Below are positions 1-12,300 of a DNA stretch of 64,000 nt, piece after piece. The translations under genes were made by a program, and so were the position numbers. Location: the NCBI RefSeq assembly GCF_025370935.1, contig NC_133477.1, positions 20,330,716-20,394,715 on the forward strand. The letters are read 5' to 3'. Each line of letters starts with the position of its first letter. Positions within the stretch are counted from its first letter, which is position 1. Origin of the DNA: Choristoneura fumiferana. Lineage: Eukaryota > Arthropoda > Insecta > Lepidoptera > Tortricidae. A model generated the notes under the pieces. That model saw only the letters and a list, made by a program, of their open reading frames with translations, was not told the origin of the DNA and searched no databases.

Positions 1-2395
1 ATTCCGCTAATTTGAAATAAACCACGGCTAACGAAGACAGCAAAAATTAAAATAGTTTCTCAAGTGTAAGAAGCATCTGAAGCTCAGATTAAGATTTTTC
101 TTCAGTTATCGAAGCAATTCCAGCGTCGCTTGGCCGTTTGCGGCACGCTTGGCCCCCATTAACTGCCTTATCTCCGATCGCATGACCAGTTCGGGGATTT
201 ATACAGGTACACCTTAACTTGCTGACTTTGGTCTTAAATTAGTAGTACATACCTATGTGGGCGACTATGTTTTGCTCAGTTTTTTTAGAGAAGGTACAGC
301 CGTACCTTCACGTAGTACACGGGTAAGTAATACGAGAACGAAATATAAGAACTTATTATATAATATTCATAATATATACGCTCACTTTATATAAACTCGT
401 TTAGTATAACGTTCACTGGCCATAATGACCGAAAGTATAATTTTAAAATATCTAATTTTGTAAGGTTTATATATAATATCAATTGATATAACGATCAAAG
501 CGTATAATGTTCATAACACCTAAGCATTGAAACTCATAATTCATTAAAAACTTTGATAAAAGCAAATAATCAAGCAAGCCATTATTTTTTCCGCTCTGTT
601 ACAAAAAAAAAACCTAACATCTAGCCTTAGCCTTCTGAACCTAACCTATCCAAGTCGCTTCTGCACAGTTTCGTCTTACTCGTACGCTTCGCTCGCTCGC
701 CGCCACATAATTTACCATTCACGCCGTATTATTATATATTATGAGTAATATACCTAATGTATGTTATGTTAAAAGAAATTAGTCCATAATAATATGAATC
801 TTATACAAATTGAAGAATAATAATAAGAATAACGTTATATAATTTAAGCATTAAACGTTAAAAATACTACTTTTTGTTGCTATAGCTAACGTTCATTATA
901 TCTTGTGAACGTTATTAATATGAAATTAGATATTTTGTAGTTATATCTCGTGGGACGCACCCGATGGCACCACAGCGTCAAATATACATCGGCTTTATAG
1001 TTGGTGGCATAAAGTATAGATATTTTTGACGCGTTGGTATTGTACGTAATGTATTTATGCTCTTGACTGTTAGTATTTAAAAAAACTTAAAAGTAAAAGG
1101 TTAACTGAATATACCTATATAAAGGAATACCTATCAAAAAGCTAAGTCGCGCCCGGAACTCTAGACCGTCTTTACAAATCCAACAACACATGGCTGGAAC
1201 GTGTCCGCTGATGAGAACTATCGAAATGACTGTTTTCATTGCGCGTGTTTGTACACAAAAATAAACAATTTAACTAATTTTTCAAATCACTAGCTCCAGT
1301 TGTTCAGGCTGTGTGTTGTTCGTCAGTCGGTCTGTCATTGAAACTGTCAGCTTATGAAAACGAAGTTTCAAACCTTCGTGATTCTCATTCATATGCTAAT
1401 ATCACCCGCAAATTAATCACGACTACGGTTATTTGTTAAAATTACCGCGACGTTTCGACTACCAGTGCGTACCTCGTAGTCATTTTTTTTTCTTTAATTA
1501 TATACTGTAAATTTTAAGTATATCATTTGTAATTATTTTATTTTGAAAAAAATACTTTCTGCCAAGTTTCTTGCGGTGCGGCGCAATGATGATGGTATTT
1601 CCGAAAGCGCTGGTAGTTTAAGAAATGAAGTGTAAAAGTGTACATTGCGGCCTATACTAAATAAATAAATTGAATTTGAATTTTCAATTAACGAAAATCG
1701 ATAGTCTTTTTAATTTGATTAAGGAAGTAAATTAACTTATAAATAAGCCAAATTATCTTACAATTATTACGCAATATTGGAGTTTCCTTTGGCTTGGCAC
1801 ATCAGTATTTGGAACTAGTCGGTTTTTATCGTTTTCTTGAAAATTTAAATGTAATGTGTACTTAAGTCAAAATGATGTCACTCCAATTAAGGGAATCGTT
1901 CAGTTCCAACCTCGTTATTTATGATAACAATTTAATAAATATTTTGGACAACCAATAACCATTCCGACTGGCTCTTTGATTTTTTTCTAACGCTTCTTAT
2001 TTATGATCGAATTAAACTGCCATATTCTAGGCGCGGGCGCAGGCTTGCATGTGTGCGTGTAGAGTTCTTTGTAATTCATTAGGATTAATGTTGATCCTAA
2101 TGGATGTGTATGTATTCTTTGAAATTTGAAGCGTACGACATAGTTTGGTTGTGTTTTGAGGAACAGTAAGTTATTTCTGGCGATAGGTTTGCTTCAGTTC
2201 CTTTTACGTCATATTGCTTTGCGCTCTTTTTAACCGACTTCGAATGAAGAGGTAGATACTTAATTAGATTCCAGTTTTGATAATTGTTAAAAAGAAAGAA
2301 AACATCGCCAGTCTTGTGAACAGCGCTGATCTTCCTTTGGGACCATCTGCTCATCACTCATCATACATATAATTAAAGGAATTTAAGGTATTAAA
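1..2395. other. Gene-free AT-rich stretch
   Basis: No exon or recognisable element can be supported here. The sequence is AT-rich with scattered short tracts. A motif beginning with the word accgacttcga near 2230 resembles the start of a repeat tail that is common in Lepidoptera and recurs at 4922-4956. Confidence 0.5.
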
Positions 2396-2399
2396 GGTC

Positions 2400-3033
2400 A
2401 TGATGAAGAAACCGTTTAGATACCCCACTGATAGTCTTTACAGAGAATGTGGAGTGCTGACTGTACGCCAGCTTCATATCCTAAAGGCGGTATCTCGAAC
2501 CCATAATAGCCTCCTGAAGTCTTCAAAGTACGGGGAACTCCTGGGCAAGCGCATTTTTAAAGCTCCACTGCCGCCACTTAGATCAGCTATGGCCAGAAGA
2601 TGCCCTGATTACAGTCACCCGTATGTATATAACAACATCTGCAGGTTTCTTGACATCAAGCTGCTTTCCCTTGCTAATGTAAAAAAAATGGTGAATAAAT
2701 GGTTGCTAACAATTTCATATTCTGAGACCGAAAACCTTGTCTGAAATCTATTAAAATTACCTCTTTACAACTCAAGCCCCCCTCCCCTCCTCCCTCCTCA
2801 CACACATACACAAACACACGTACACGCACGCGCTCAAACACACACACTGCAATCGCAAATCCGTTGTTTTGGTACCCATTTAGTTTGTAACAATGTTTTC
2901 TGTCACACTGTAGCTAATTTTGTTAAACACACTCGCAGGCTACCAAGATACAGGCTCAGCCTAGTTTGGAGTCTGATAGATAAATCGCATGAACTGTAAC
3001 AAGTGTCCTTTGCTAAATAAATAAACATCATCA
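2400..3033 (+). mobile_element. CR1-like LINE, 3' end fragment
   Basis: A 114-codon open frame (2400-2744) reads like the extreme C-terminus of a CR1/Zenon-type reverse-transcriptase polyprotein: a FRYPTDSLY segment, then a leucine-rich stretch with VLTVRQL. It is followed by a CA-rich low-complexity run (about 2780-2850), a 3' UTR-like part, and ends near 3033 in aataaataaac plus ATC units. The tail resembles the one at 37795-38178. The frame begins abruptly, so this is a 5'-truncated copy and not a host gene. Family placement is from memory of such proteins and needs a protein search. Confidence 0.6.
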
Positions 3034-3763
3034 TTTCATCAAGCTTGCTGTTGCCAGCGACTTCGTTTGCGATAAATTCGTTTATCGCTACCACGCGGAA
3101 ACTATACAATTTTCCGGAATCTTAAATTTTTATCATGAGCTTTCGAATATTTTAAGCGTGAAAGCATAACAAACAATCTCATTCGATTTTTGATTATAAT
3201 AGATAGGGATTTGAAAAATATGTCAAGATAACGCAACGTAAATGCTAGCGCGGCGGCAGTTTTACCTCGTCGCCTGAATTTCTATTTGTTCAAAAACATG
3301 CAACTGTAAAAAACGATAAAACCACCGCAATCTTTCAATTTAATGGACATATTACTTCATTCATATTTCTATAGTCAATGAGCAATGCCAATGTGTCAAG
3401 TATCAAACAACAGTTCAGCAAAACGAATCGCAGAAACCAATCTTTCAACGGCCATTGTTCAGCATATTAAGTACTCAAAGTAGCCGTAAATGGCCAATAT
3501 CCAATTTCAATTTCAGGATGAAATAGAAATTTCTAGCATGACGTATTAGGGCCGAGAACTGAGCTCCCTGGGGGCCGAATGTTCGTCGAAACAGCTGATT
3601 GCCGACCGACCACCATAAAAAGTGATATAAAACACCACCCAACCTAAACCCAACTGTAACTCCAGTGCTCTAAGCACAACATTGCGCTTGCACGTTGATA
3701 GCGACCCTTATTTAAAGCCCACCATTCAAAATCCAGCTTAAATAAAGCACGGTAAATATCAAA

Positions 3764-3892
3764 ATGGCTCGCGCGCTCTTTTCACAGGACACGTCAGCGC
3801 CAGAAGAGTGGGTGCTGCGTCAGACGGCTTTGGACTCTAGTGGTTATAACTACGGTTTGTTTTCTGTTCGGCTTCGTTCGTTAACGAGATAA
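3764..3892 (+). CDS. Possible 42-codon small ORF or exon
   Basis: An ATG in good context (aaaATGG) opens a 42-codon frame that ends in TAA. The peptide is mixed in composition, starts MARALFSQD and contains PEEWVLRQ. The bases ctcttttcacag at about 3776-3787 would also serve as a 3' splice site, so the stretch could instead be the start of an internal or terminal exon. No family was recognised. Short ORFs of this size occur by chance, so confidence is low. Confidence 0.15.
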   Translation: MARALFSQDTSAPEEWVLRQTALDSSGYNYGLFSVRLRSLTR

Positions 3893-4127
3893 ACCCGAAT
3901 GGATTTTGTGCATTTCACTTGCCTGGAGGCCTGCGCCTGTTGGTAATGCACGGCTACGCATTCCCGTCTCTCGCCCTGTATGAAAACATATTGATCTTGC
4001 TTGCACGGGGCTGGTTTTAACCAAAATTATCGTCCAATTCTTCTAATACAAAATGCGCCAGTTTGTGTGTGTTACTGACACGCTAAAATAGCTGAACGGG
4101 TTTCAATGTTGGTACTATGCAGATCTT

Positions 4128-4400
4128 TGGATCATCATCATCAACATGTCAGCCACAGGACGTCCACTGTTGGACATAAGGCTTCCCCGATATACCTCTA
4201 ATTGCTTCGGTTGGAAGCGGCCTGCAAAGTGAATTCGCGGCGTTAGGCACTCCCACGAACCTAGTTTCTTTGGTCTTGGCTTCATCAAATTTTCTAGCGA
4301 AACCGAAATTGAACGTGAATGTGCGGCAACATTGGGCTCCACAGAAAACCAGCGTACTGCACATAATGTGCGGCAACACATGATGAGTGGAGACCCTTTT
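4128..4400 (-). mobile_element. RTE-type LINE, 3' end (minus strand)
   Basis: Read on the minus strand, this ends in a frame giving PYVQQWTSCG then stop, followed by GATGAT units. That is the hallmark of the C-terminus of lepidopteran RTE-like endonuclease/reverse-transcriptase polyproteins, and it is the same ending seen at 35141-35364. Upstream parts are frameshifted. It is a dead 3' fragment. Confidence 0.7.
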
Positions 4401-4921
4401 TGGTATCCTGCCGTGTCACCAAGTAACATAGCTTTAGTGCTAGTTCTAGTCTTAGTTTTAGGTGGTACTTATGGAGCCAAAATAAACCTTTCTGTCTTTC
4501 TTTCAGTCGGAAACTAAAAACCTTTTAAATAAGTAACAAGTTGGAAACTTATTTCACCTGAAGCGCCGTCCGCACAGTTTCAAGCAAAATATTGACCGGA
4601 AAAAACTGTCTTCACAATTAATGTCTAGCCAAGACACGATCATCCAAAACGCGGACTTACGATCACGAGAACACCTTACACGGACGAGTGAAGCAAACAA
4701 AAATACATTAGCGCGGGTGTCACGCCCACGCAATAAGCACGCCTTCAAGATATAAGTATTCTTAATTACACTTGCACTTCCTTGAACTTAACTCGAGAGG
4801 TAATTTTGCTTTTACCCAGTTGCTTCGTACAAAATTACGAAACAAATCTGCCCTGCACTTCCCTGTGTCTCCTTTGTTAGTTTGCTAAGAAATTATAGTT
4901 ATAAAACATACAACCGAATTG

Positions 4922-4956
4922 ATAACCTCCTCCTTTTTTGAAGTCGGTTAAAAACT
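4922..4956 (-). repeat. Short lepidopteran interspersed-repeat end
   Basis: On the minus strand this reads ttaaccgacttcaaaaaagg followed by aggaggttatc, a terminal motif scattered through many lepidopteran genomes. A related end is seen near 38765-38800. Only the terminal piece is present. Confidence 0.5.
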
Positions 4957-5206
4957 AGTAAATAATAATGTTGTAGTATATGGCTACTTAAAATGTCAAT
5001 GTTCAACCTTTTACAGTAACACAATAGTTTACTGTAACATCAACGCATATTGCTTGGTAAGCGCCTCATCAATGTCTATAAATAGCTATGCATTACTAAT
5101 AAAATCGGTTAATACTACGGACAAATGGTGTATCATTCCACACCCTCGTATTACCGCCAACCCCTTTACATGGCGACCTTGCCTACGCTACGCTAACCAT
5201 GGAACT

Positions 5207-5347
5207 GAAGAAAGAAAAATTCGAAGAAGAAATGAAGCTGAAGAATAATATAACGAAGCACTGAAGCCAATCCATATCAATTAAAGAAAAAATCGAAGAA
5301 AGAAGAAATGAAGCTGAAGAATAATATAATGAAGCACTGAAGCCATT
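5207..5347 (+). repeat. Two-copy GA-rich tandem repeat
   Basis: Two purine-rich units of about 70 bases share gaagaaatgaagctgaagaa and gaagcactgaagcca. The second copy starts near 5284. The same A/G-rich texture continues to about 5540. No coding frame spans it convincingly. Confidence 0.7.
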
Positions 5348-5539
5348 CTATATAATTTATGTCAATTGGAAAAAAAGAAGATTTTGAAGCTTTAAGAAAA
5401 TAAGTTGAAGAATAAGAACAACATTGAAGAACCGAAAAATACAGGAATTATTAAGCAGCAGTCAATAAGTCCTAAGAAGGAACAAAGAAGAAACAGATGA
5501 AGAAAACTCAAAGGAAAATATAAGGAAGAAAGAAGAGCG

Positions 5540-5660
5540 CTGTCCAGGGTTAACCCGGCTCGCAAATCAAGAGGTGTCCAGGGTTATCCCGGCCCATTTC
5601 AAGAGGTGTCCAGGGTTATCCCGGCCCATGTTCCAGGGAGTCCAGGGTTAGCCCGGCTTA
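5540..5660 (+). repeat. Minisatellite, about 3.6 units of 32-34 bases
   Basis: Units begin at about 5541, 5575, 5607 and 5640. Each starts tgtccagggtta followed by a cccgg core, then a variable spacer ending aagagg. The core is nearly self-complementary (gggttaaccc in unit 1), so each unit could form a small hairpin. Unit length varies and there are only four units, so this is a minisatellite and not a CRISPR array. Confidence 0.85.
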
Positions 5661-5701
5661 ATTTCTTTCCAGAATGCTTTTCCTTGCTATTAACATGATG
5701 A

Positions 5702-5960
5702 CAACCGGATGGCCAAGTGGTTAGAGAACCTGACTACGAAGCTTGAGGTCCCGCATTCGATTCCCGGCCGGGGCAGATACACATTTATATGAATAATAAA
5801 TACGAATGTTTGTTCTCGGGTCTCGGATGTTTAATATGTATTTAAGTATGTATTTATCTATATAATTATGTTTATCCGTTGTCTAGTATCTGACCTAATC
5901 AATTGGATCAGGGATTTGGGACTGGGTCAACTGGTGTCGTCTCATGATTTTATTTATTTT
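5702..5960 (+). mobile_element. tRNA-derived SINE, copy 1
   Basis: The head resembles a tRNA: an A-box-like tggccaagtggttagag, then the words tgactacgaagcttgaggtc, then a B box whose consensus GGTTCGATTCC is altered to gcattcgattcc. A conserved body follows (gtttgttctcgggtct, gtatttaagtatgtatttat) and an ATTT-rich tail. The same element occurs at 42048-42305 and, reversed, at 46787-47160. The damaged B box suggests an old copy. Confidence 0.85.
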
Positions 5961-6004
5961 TAACCAAGTTGTTCTTCTTCAGCTCATCTGATGCTACCGT
6001 TTAG

Positions 6005-6145
6005 GCATATCTCGACTTGTAACGAGAAATTCGAAGTTCGTATCGTACCGTCCCTCTCACTCTCGTGTTAAATAATATAAGCGTCAGTGGTACGGCAAGA
6101 TACAAAGTTCTAATTTTGCACTTCGTAGTACGAGATAGGGCCTGA
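6005..6145 (+). mobile_element. MITE family A, diverged copy
   Basis: Left end aaattcgaagttcgtatcgt and the reverse complement of the right end (gtactacgaagtgcaaaatt) form an imperfect inverted repeat around a short core containing tcccctc-like and ctctcgtgtta words. Relatives lie at 24935-25061 (perfect arms) and 40843-40968. Confidence 0.7.
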
Positions 6146-6214
6146 ACCAGCATTCGCGACTAGCCCAGCGCCTCGACCGCTTCGGGAGCGATTACTTATT
6201 ACTTGGGCACAAAG

Positions 6215-6490
6215 TTAACTCTTTTTGGGACTTCGTCACATTCGACTCCACCACGTATGTAAACAGAAACTCCATTCTCATCGGGTGTCATGCTAGAAAC
6301 GAGACGCACGAAGCGTGAGTATAAATCTTTAAATAGTATAAAACAAAGTTGCTTCCCGCCGTCTGTCCCTCTGTATGTACCTATGTACGCTTAGATCTTT
6401 TAAACTACGCAACGGATTATAATGCGGTTTTTAAGAAAATCAAAGTATGATTCAAGCGAAAGGTTTAGCGTCGCGCCCCAACTCCTTGCG
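6215..6490 (+). repeat. Interspersed repeat fragment
   Basis: Contains gacgcacgaagcgtgagtat, aaacaaagttgcttcccgcc, a run of gtctgtccctctgtatgta, then aactacgcaacggatta. This word order is typical of a repeat found throughout lepidopteran genomes. No coding capacity is visible. Confidence 0.5.
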
Positions 6491-6944
6491 GATGTAGGTA
6501 GTTTTGTAGAAATAATTTGTGAATTTACCGCCATTACTCTTTATTTTTCGCCTCTTTCTTTTCTCAAAGTTGCACCCGTGCGACGTCGGGGATAGCCGCT
6601 AGTGTTGTATAAGTTATTTCTCGCAATATTTCTGTGTAAATAAGGCTTGATCACAGATGCGACCTTCTACTTAAAGCTTCTAATATCCTGGTATCTGAGG
6701 CCAAGTTTGACTATACATTTTCAAATAAGTACACATAGCACTATATTACGAGTACACTATACTATCACGATTGTAATAAACACCCAGGTGCTGTTTAGTA
6801 TAAACAGAATGCCACGATATAAACTTAAGCTACACTACAACATCACGTTTAAAGTTTAGTGCAAAAGGTCTACGTAATAAGTAATAATGACTCAAGCGTT
6901 GAACTCGCCGATTCGAAAAATAGTCTTAGAATGAGGCTAAGGGC

Positions 6945-7425
6945 ATGGTTTCCACGCGCGGCTTCAGGAATTTCACAGACACCATTGAATCTCATATTCA
7001 TATTCATTCATTTATTGTAAAGTCATGTACATACATAGTTGTAAAACGTGTTCAGTGTTATTGGTCAGTCTCTTCGCAGGTGTGCAGGTTATCTCACCTT
7101 CACTGTAAAGCTGATCTACCAGTCAACCTTTGAGTGGGTGAGAGGAGTAAACAGTTAGGGTCCGGTCCGAGAAAGAGTGAGTTTAAGAATCAAAAATAGT
7201 GGAAGCTACTATACAGTCTTTATGGTAATCAAATCAAATCTGAAAACTCGAGAGGTGCGCAGGAGTCAACCCACGGCCCTCTGCTGGGCTACCACGATTT
7301 CAGCCGTTTTGGCTGCGGAGCCGAGAAAGGAACATGAAACCTCATGACAATTCACTTCACATAGAATAAGATAACACAAAAATATGATAAAAATGTTGCA
7401 ATTCAACTAATGACGAACTATGCTT
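6945..7425. other. Stretch with no supported feature
   Basis: Open frames here are short and look random. No splice-bounded exon or repeat end was recognised. Confidence 0.4.
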
Positions 7426-7428
7426 AGA

Positions 7429-7659
7429 TTAAATGAAAGTTAATCCGGATAACTCACGTCTAAAACCGAGTTTAGCTCGACATCGGGCTAATACGAGTAC
7501 GTAACGTAGCCCTTCCTCTAGGAGCAACGCGACTCGGCAGCTACTGCAACACGCGTGTTAACCCGAAATTAGCCCGAAACATGTCAAACTAAACTCGATT
7601 TAAGATGCGAGTTATCTGGATTAACTTTCATTTAATATAAGTGAGTCTCACGGTAGTTT
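7429..7659 (+). mobile_element. MITE family D, copy 1
   Basis: The arms ttaaatgaaagttaatccgg (7429 onward) and its near reverse complement ending at 7635 form an inverted repeat of about 36 bases. The interior has tagcccgaaacatgtc and an aactcgatttaaga word shared with 44253-44440. The adjacent gtgagtctcacggtagttt at 7641-7659 is also shared with the second copy, where it lies at the opposite end, so it probably belongs to the element. Confidence 0.7.
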
Positions 7660-8089
7660 AATTCAAAACTATGCTGATGTTCAAGAAGAACAGGTTACTT
7701 TCAATACAATTTTGTGATAATCACCTTTTTCTTGCTCGGTTGATCGTTCGGTATATTTGCGATCTTTTCACTTCAATGTTAATCTTTCAGGCCACTTATA
7801 GCCAGCAGAGACTTGCTTAATTAAATAGTGTTGACACTACTACAGGAAACGCCAAAAATAATACACGTCGAGGAGCCTAATAAATTTGGTCTGCGGGGAT
7901 AATTTATGAGTGTATCTACTTCTCGCGTTTTTGATAATCCCTGGGGACCTCTGATTGAATGCGTAAGCTGTGTATTTATATATCTTTGGTCGCATCGGAT
8001 CTGAAAGAACTTTCAGAAAAATGTACCGTACCTATTTCAAATAACTGGCCTAATGGGAGTCGAACTTGCACACAAAGAGTTCCGCGCCA

Positions 8090-8175
8090 CACCATTATTT
8101 TTTTCTAAGGATTTCGTATTTTGTACGGAATATTCCAAGGTATATTTTATACCTTAGGCTGCTATTTAAGAAACC
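8090..8175 (-). repeat. Fragment of repeat family F
   Basis: The words ctaaggatttcgtattttgt and tataccttaggctgctattt match, in reverse complement, the stretch at about 36360-36430 and resemble parts of 55930-56045. Only a piece is present. Confidence 0.55.
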
Positions 8176-9417
8176 ATGGGTCCTTGGGGCGCGAGTAAAG
8201 TGAACATAAAACTAATAAGTAGTAATGTAACGTCTTTCTTTCTTGAATCGATGTCTTATCTTATCTTATTATTAGGGGTCCTTGCGGATACACTTCGACC
8301 CGTAGGGATCTTTTGTATAATGTCGACATCATTAAATCAGTTTTTAGTAAAATCTATGAACACAGAAAAACGTGTAAATTACACGTTATTAGCAAAAGTA
8401 GCAAAAAATGGGCGACAAATGTTTTGGAAGAGACAAACGGTGACATTCCTGTTCGTAACCTAACCGACAGAAACCGGTTGTATGAATAACTATAAGTTAT
8501 TGTAATTCGACGCTGCCGTTTATTTTGAAACAAATGCGGTGTTGTGACGACCCACAGCGCTGTTAACCTTCCAGTCGTGTATACTAGCTATAAAACATGT
8601 TACAATTTTAAATAATGCGTTATAATATATTAAGCAACCGAAGAAAGTGAGTACCCATAAGTAGAAAGCGTAGTTTGGTAATTATCCAAAATGTGAATCA
8701 TACGCTCATCAAAACGTGACATAAAACTTGTATTAATTCGTCAATTTACCCTTCAAAAACGTAATTTATGTCGAATAAAATGAATGGTGGGCCAATCTAC
8801 TTTTTACCCACACTAATCTGTCCGCGACATTTTTCAAACAATTGCAGATTAATATGTAATACGGTATTTGACTATTTTGTATATGTCTTATAAATTAAAA
8901 CTTCACAATGCCTGTTATCGAATAGAAAAACAATTTTAAGCTACCTTTACAAATAACAAAGTTATAAAGGTTTGAAATTCAAGATTAGACAGAGAAAGAC
9001 ATACTGGCATGTGACGTCACACGCCAGTACCGCCATACTTGCTGCATAGAGAAAAGCGTTTGAGAAAGAGACAGGTCTATAGATTTTTCCAAAAAAACAC
9101 TATAAATCCAATTTTCAACTGATTTAAATTTTCTCTTCGCTAAACACTATCTGTATATCTATATTTTCATAATAATATTAAGATATGGCAAAATCAGGAG
9201 TTGTTTCTGTATTTTAATAGATGGTGTACATGAATACATGTCATCCTACGTAAGTTCAACCTATTAAACCGTGAAATATCTTGTTGGAAGTACGATTTTT
9301 GGGTAACGACAGAGACAATTTTGGTAACGCAGGAGACGCCCAGTGTGGGTAAAATAGTTGATTGGCCCTGGTATGTCAATCAAGTTTTAAAGATTTTCGT
9401 CATCACGTTACCTATTT

Positions 9418-9478
9418 GTGCGTTCTAAGGCGGAAGCCTTTGTTCAGCAGTGGACGTCTTCCAGCTGACCAACCCAAA
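9418..9478 (+). mobile_element. LINE 3' end relic
   Basis: The frame gcggaagcctttgttcagca then gtggacgtc reads as EAFVQQWTS, the last residues typical of lepidopteran RTE-like polyproteins (compare 4128-4400 and 35141-35364). Only about 60 bases are recognisable. Confidence 0.5.
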
Positions 9479-9659
9479 TAAAGAATTAGAAATATCAGTT
9501 TTGCACTAGATAAGTGGGATGTAGACCACGATTAAATGTCATGAGCTCCTGATATTCTGACGCAGTTGCATGCAACATGATCCTCCGAATATCTCATTAA
9601 AGGTCAGCACAGTTTACACCCAAGATAAATATAATTATCTAGTGTATGTGAATCATTAA

Positions 9660-10925
9660 AAAAAAATGCTTGGATATTCCCTATAGCAAGGCTGTTCAAA
9701 CCCAAGCCAAATTCAAATGCCTTGGCAAGCCAATTTGTGCCCTGCCAAGGCGTAAGCTGTAGTCTGTGCTAAGCAAAGATTGTACAGTATGGAAACTGAA
9801 TCACGCTCCAGGGTGCAACCTTTTCGTAATAAATTTGACTGTGATTTCTTTGGCAAATACATGGGATGTCAAGATAACATTAGCAGCACAAAGGTTCCAC
9901 CCTGATGTGATTCAATTTCCTTGGCTGTGCTGGGGATAACATGCAAGCGGCAATGGTTAAGCATACTAATATGTTTAGCTGTGGCTTGGAGTGAACGTTT
10001 TCGATAGAAAAACCTGGGACTGGGAGGGCAAGCAACTCCTCATACACAAGCCTTAACCTTTAACTTTTTCATTCATTACTGTACTGACTACTTAGGTAAC
10101 CCATTGGAAATTGATCTGATGCTGCGCTGCTGATGTAGACAAATTAAACATATACCTACTTTAATACAAATATTTATTAGACATGGAATACTTGAAAGCA
10201 ACTATTAAATTCTTCAGACATAATGTACCTATATGCATCGAATAGCCAGACCTATAGATGTAAGTAGTAAATAAAGTTTTTCCATCGTATTTTGTCAGAT
10301 AAGTTTGTATTTGTCTTGCTATCTCAATTAGCTCCAGTAAACTTCAGTAAGCTAGTTGAGAAAGCAAGATAAATACAAAATTATCGGACAAAATATGATG
10401 GCAAAACATTATTCACTATACATCTGTACTAGCTTCTAGGTTCTTGGTACTTATATACAAAATATTTGAAGTTTTAATCTTATAAGAAAATAATTATATT
10501 TAATTTAATGAGAATATACTGAACTTACTTCTAAATACATGTAGGGTGAGCACCCTGAGGCATATTTCAACATTAAAACTGAACTATTGGATATTAAGTA
10601 CTAAAAGAATTTTGTGGGTAAATTGTACTTAATGATTTAAAGTGGGTAAACAGAGTAAACAAACAGTGAGCGGCTATACATAGATACACAGTCAATGTTC
10701 GGGAAGAAAAACAGGAAAATAAGATTTATAGTGATATGCACATTCTAGTAGGCATGGCTATTTATTATAGTATTTACTTATTACTTAATTTTAAAACTAG
10801 AAATGAGTAATTTTGCACAATTTGTTAGTATTTTAAATAAATTCAGTAAGACACAGTCCTTACAACACACTAGGTATAAGATTTAAATGAAATGCTTTCC
10901 AAACTTGAAGTAAAACTTTTAAATA
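9660..10925. other. Stretch with no supported feature
   Basis: AT-rich, only short random frames. No repeat termini or exon borders stood out. Confidence 0.4.
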
Positions 10926-10927
10926 AT

Positions 10928-10990
10928 TCTTTTTTTTTTATCCGACTGCACCCGACTGGATGGCAAACAAGCAAGTGGGTCTCCTGAAAT
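10928..10990 (+). repeat. Repeat family G, 5' fragment
   Basis: A T-run leads into gactggatggcaaacaagca then agtgggtctcctg, the start of a dispersed repeat with fuller copies at 44587-44875 (plus) and 47480-47745 (minus). A shorter piece lies at 41703-41830. Confidence 0.7.
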
Positions 10991-11660
10991 TCTGTTTTAA
11001 CAACAACCTAATGAATTTGGTTAGAAAACATTTCTTAAATTTTATGATGTTAGGTAATAGTGTTTTACAATTCAACCATTTTTCTGGAAGATTTCAGAAA
11101 ATGGTTGGATTACTTTATTTAATAACATAATACCTATATGAATGAATGAAAATATTTATTTGTCATTCTTTCACAGTCTTTTTAACACCAAAACAGGAAC
11201 AGTAAAACAGACAAAGATAAATTTTAACTGGTAGAGATAGATAAAGATAAAGGGATAAGTCCGCCTTTGTACAAGTATCTCGAAGTTTGTCAAATGTGTT
11301 TTGTTTCTTTCGTACAATAAAGAGTTTACATACCTATATACATACATACATAATTGTTAATAAGATAGGTATCAAAGATAATATTTATTGTCAATCTAGG
11401 TACTTACTACCCATTATTGTATTTAGCTGTAAGCCTCAACTGCACTGCCTACAATGTACACACCTAATCAAATTATCAACAATTCATTGAGATTCTGTTT
11501 AGAAGGCTACAATTAAGCTTTTGTATATCAACATATATCAAGAAAATAATGGTGCATCATGGCATTATCTTGTTTAATAATAAAAAAAGTCCTGTAAAAT
11601 ATATCTACATTCTTAAACATTGGAACATAAATCTGTTAGGATTTCTACTTATCTTTACAG

Positions 11661-11721
11661 TTCTTTACAAACACACCTTGTTCATGATTGCGGTTTAGTT
11701 GTAATACCTTTTTAAAACCAG
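11661..11721 (+). other. Candidate non-coding exon, 61 bases
   Basis: A strong 3' splice site (tctacttatctttacag) is followed after 61 bases by a strong 5' splice site (ccag then gtaagtaa). All three frames inside carry a stop, so it could only be an untranslated exon, part of a non-coding RNA, or chance. No flanking exon could be linked. Confidence 0.25.
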
Positions 11722-12137
11722 GTAAGTAATTAATTCTATGTAGTCACTTGGGGTTTTTCTTCTTGTACTATTATCTATTCTCTGCTTTTTCACAATTCAT
11801 TGTTTGATAATGTAGAAAACACCCACCCAATTCATTTTTGGCAACAAGTTTGTAGATCTTTCAAAAAAATCACTTCGTTCTAACTTCAAACAACATCGAA
11901 TTTATTTTGAAACAAAACTTGCCAGTACTAGGAACTTTTAGTTTTTTTTTTCTAATTAAAAAAAAACCACTCAGTTTTTTTAATGCTTTGCATCGGTTGA
12001 CTTGGACTTTTCCGTGGTGCACGGCACGGATTAGGCCTACAGCCGGCATGGCGCATGGCGCCGCGTCGCCTGACGAGACTTGCAACGAACATTTGACCAT
12101 GAAAACGATTGAAAACAGAATAAAAATAAGCCCTTAC

Positions 12138-12300
12138 CTTAATGACAGGTCCCAATCCACATCCACGTTTGAAATCCAAATCGGTAATCACTGTTTTGCA
12201 CTGAATTTTGATAGAAAACACTTCACACTGCTCGATAGCACTTGTTGACACTTGTTTTTTTTTTATTTCATTTGTTTTCTTATTCACGAGTTGCAGACAC
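12138..12300 (-). other. Candidate first exon of a minus-strand gene
   Basis: On the minus strand, about 150 bases of balanced sequence end in cattaag followed by gtaaggg, a near-consensus 5' splice site at 12138/12137. An ATG at 12287 would stay open to the donor for 50 codons in phase 0, but the peptide is unremarkable and the exon could equally be 5' UTR. It lies 0.6 kb from the GC-rich patch at 12840-12950, which could be a promoter. No downstream coding exon was identified. Confidence 0.25.

Noticed and set aside
96..245. Minus-strand frame of about 49 codons ending in TAA near 96
   Set aside because: Composition is somewhat gene-like but there is no clear acceptor, start or family; it could be chance.
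5540..5660. Regularly spaced repeats resembling a CRISPR array
   Set aside because: Units are adjacent with variable length, only about four copies, and the genome is eukaryotic.
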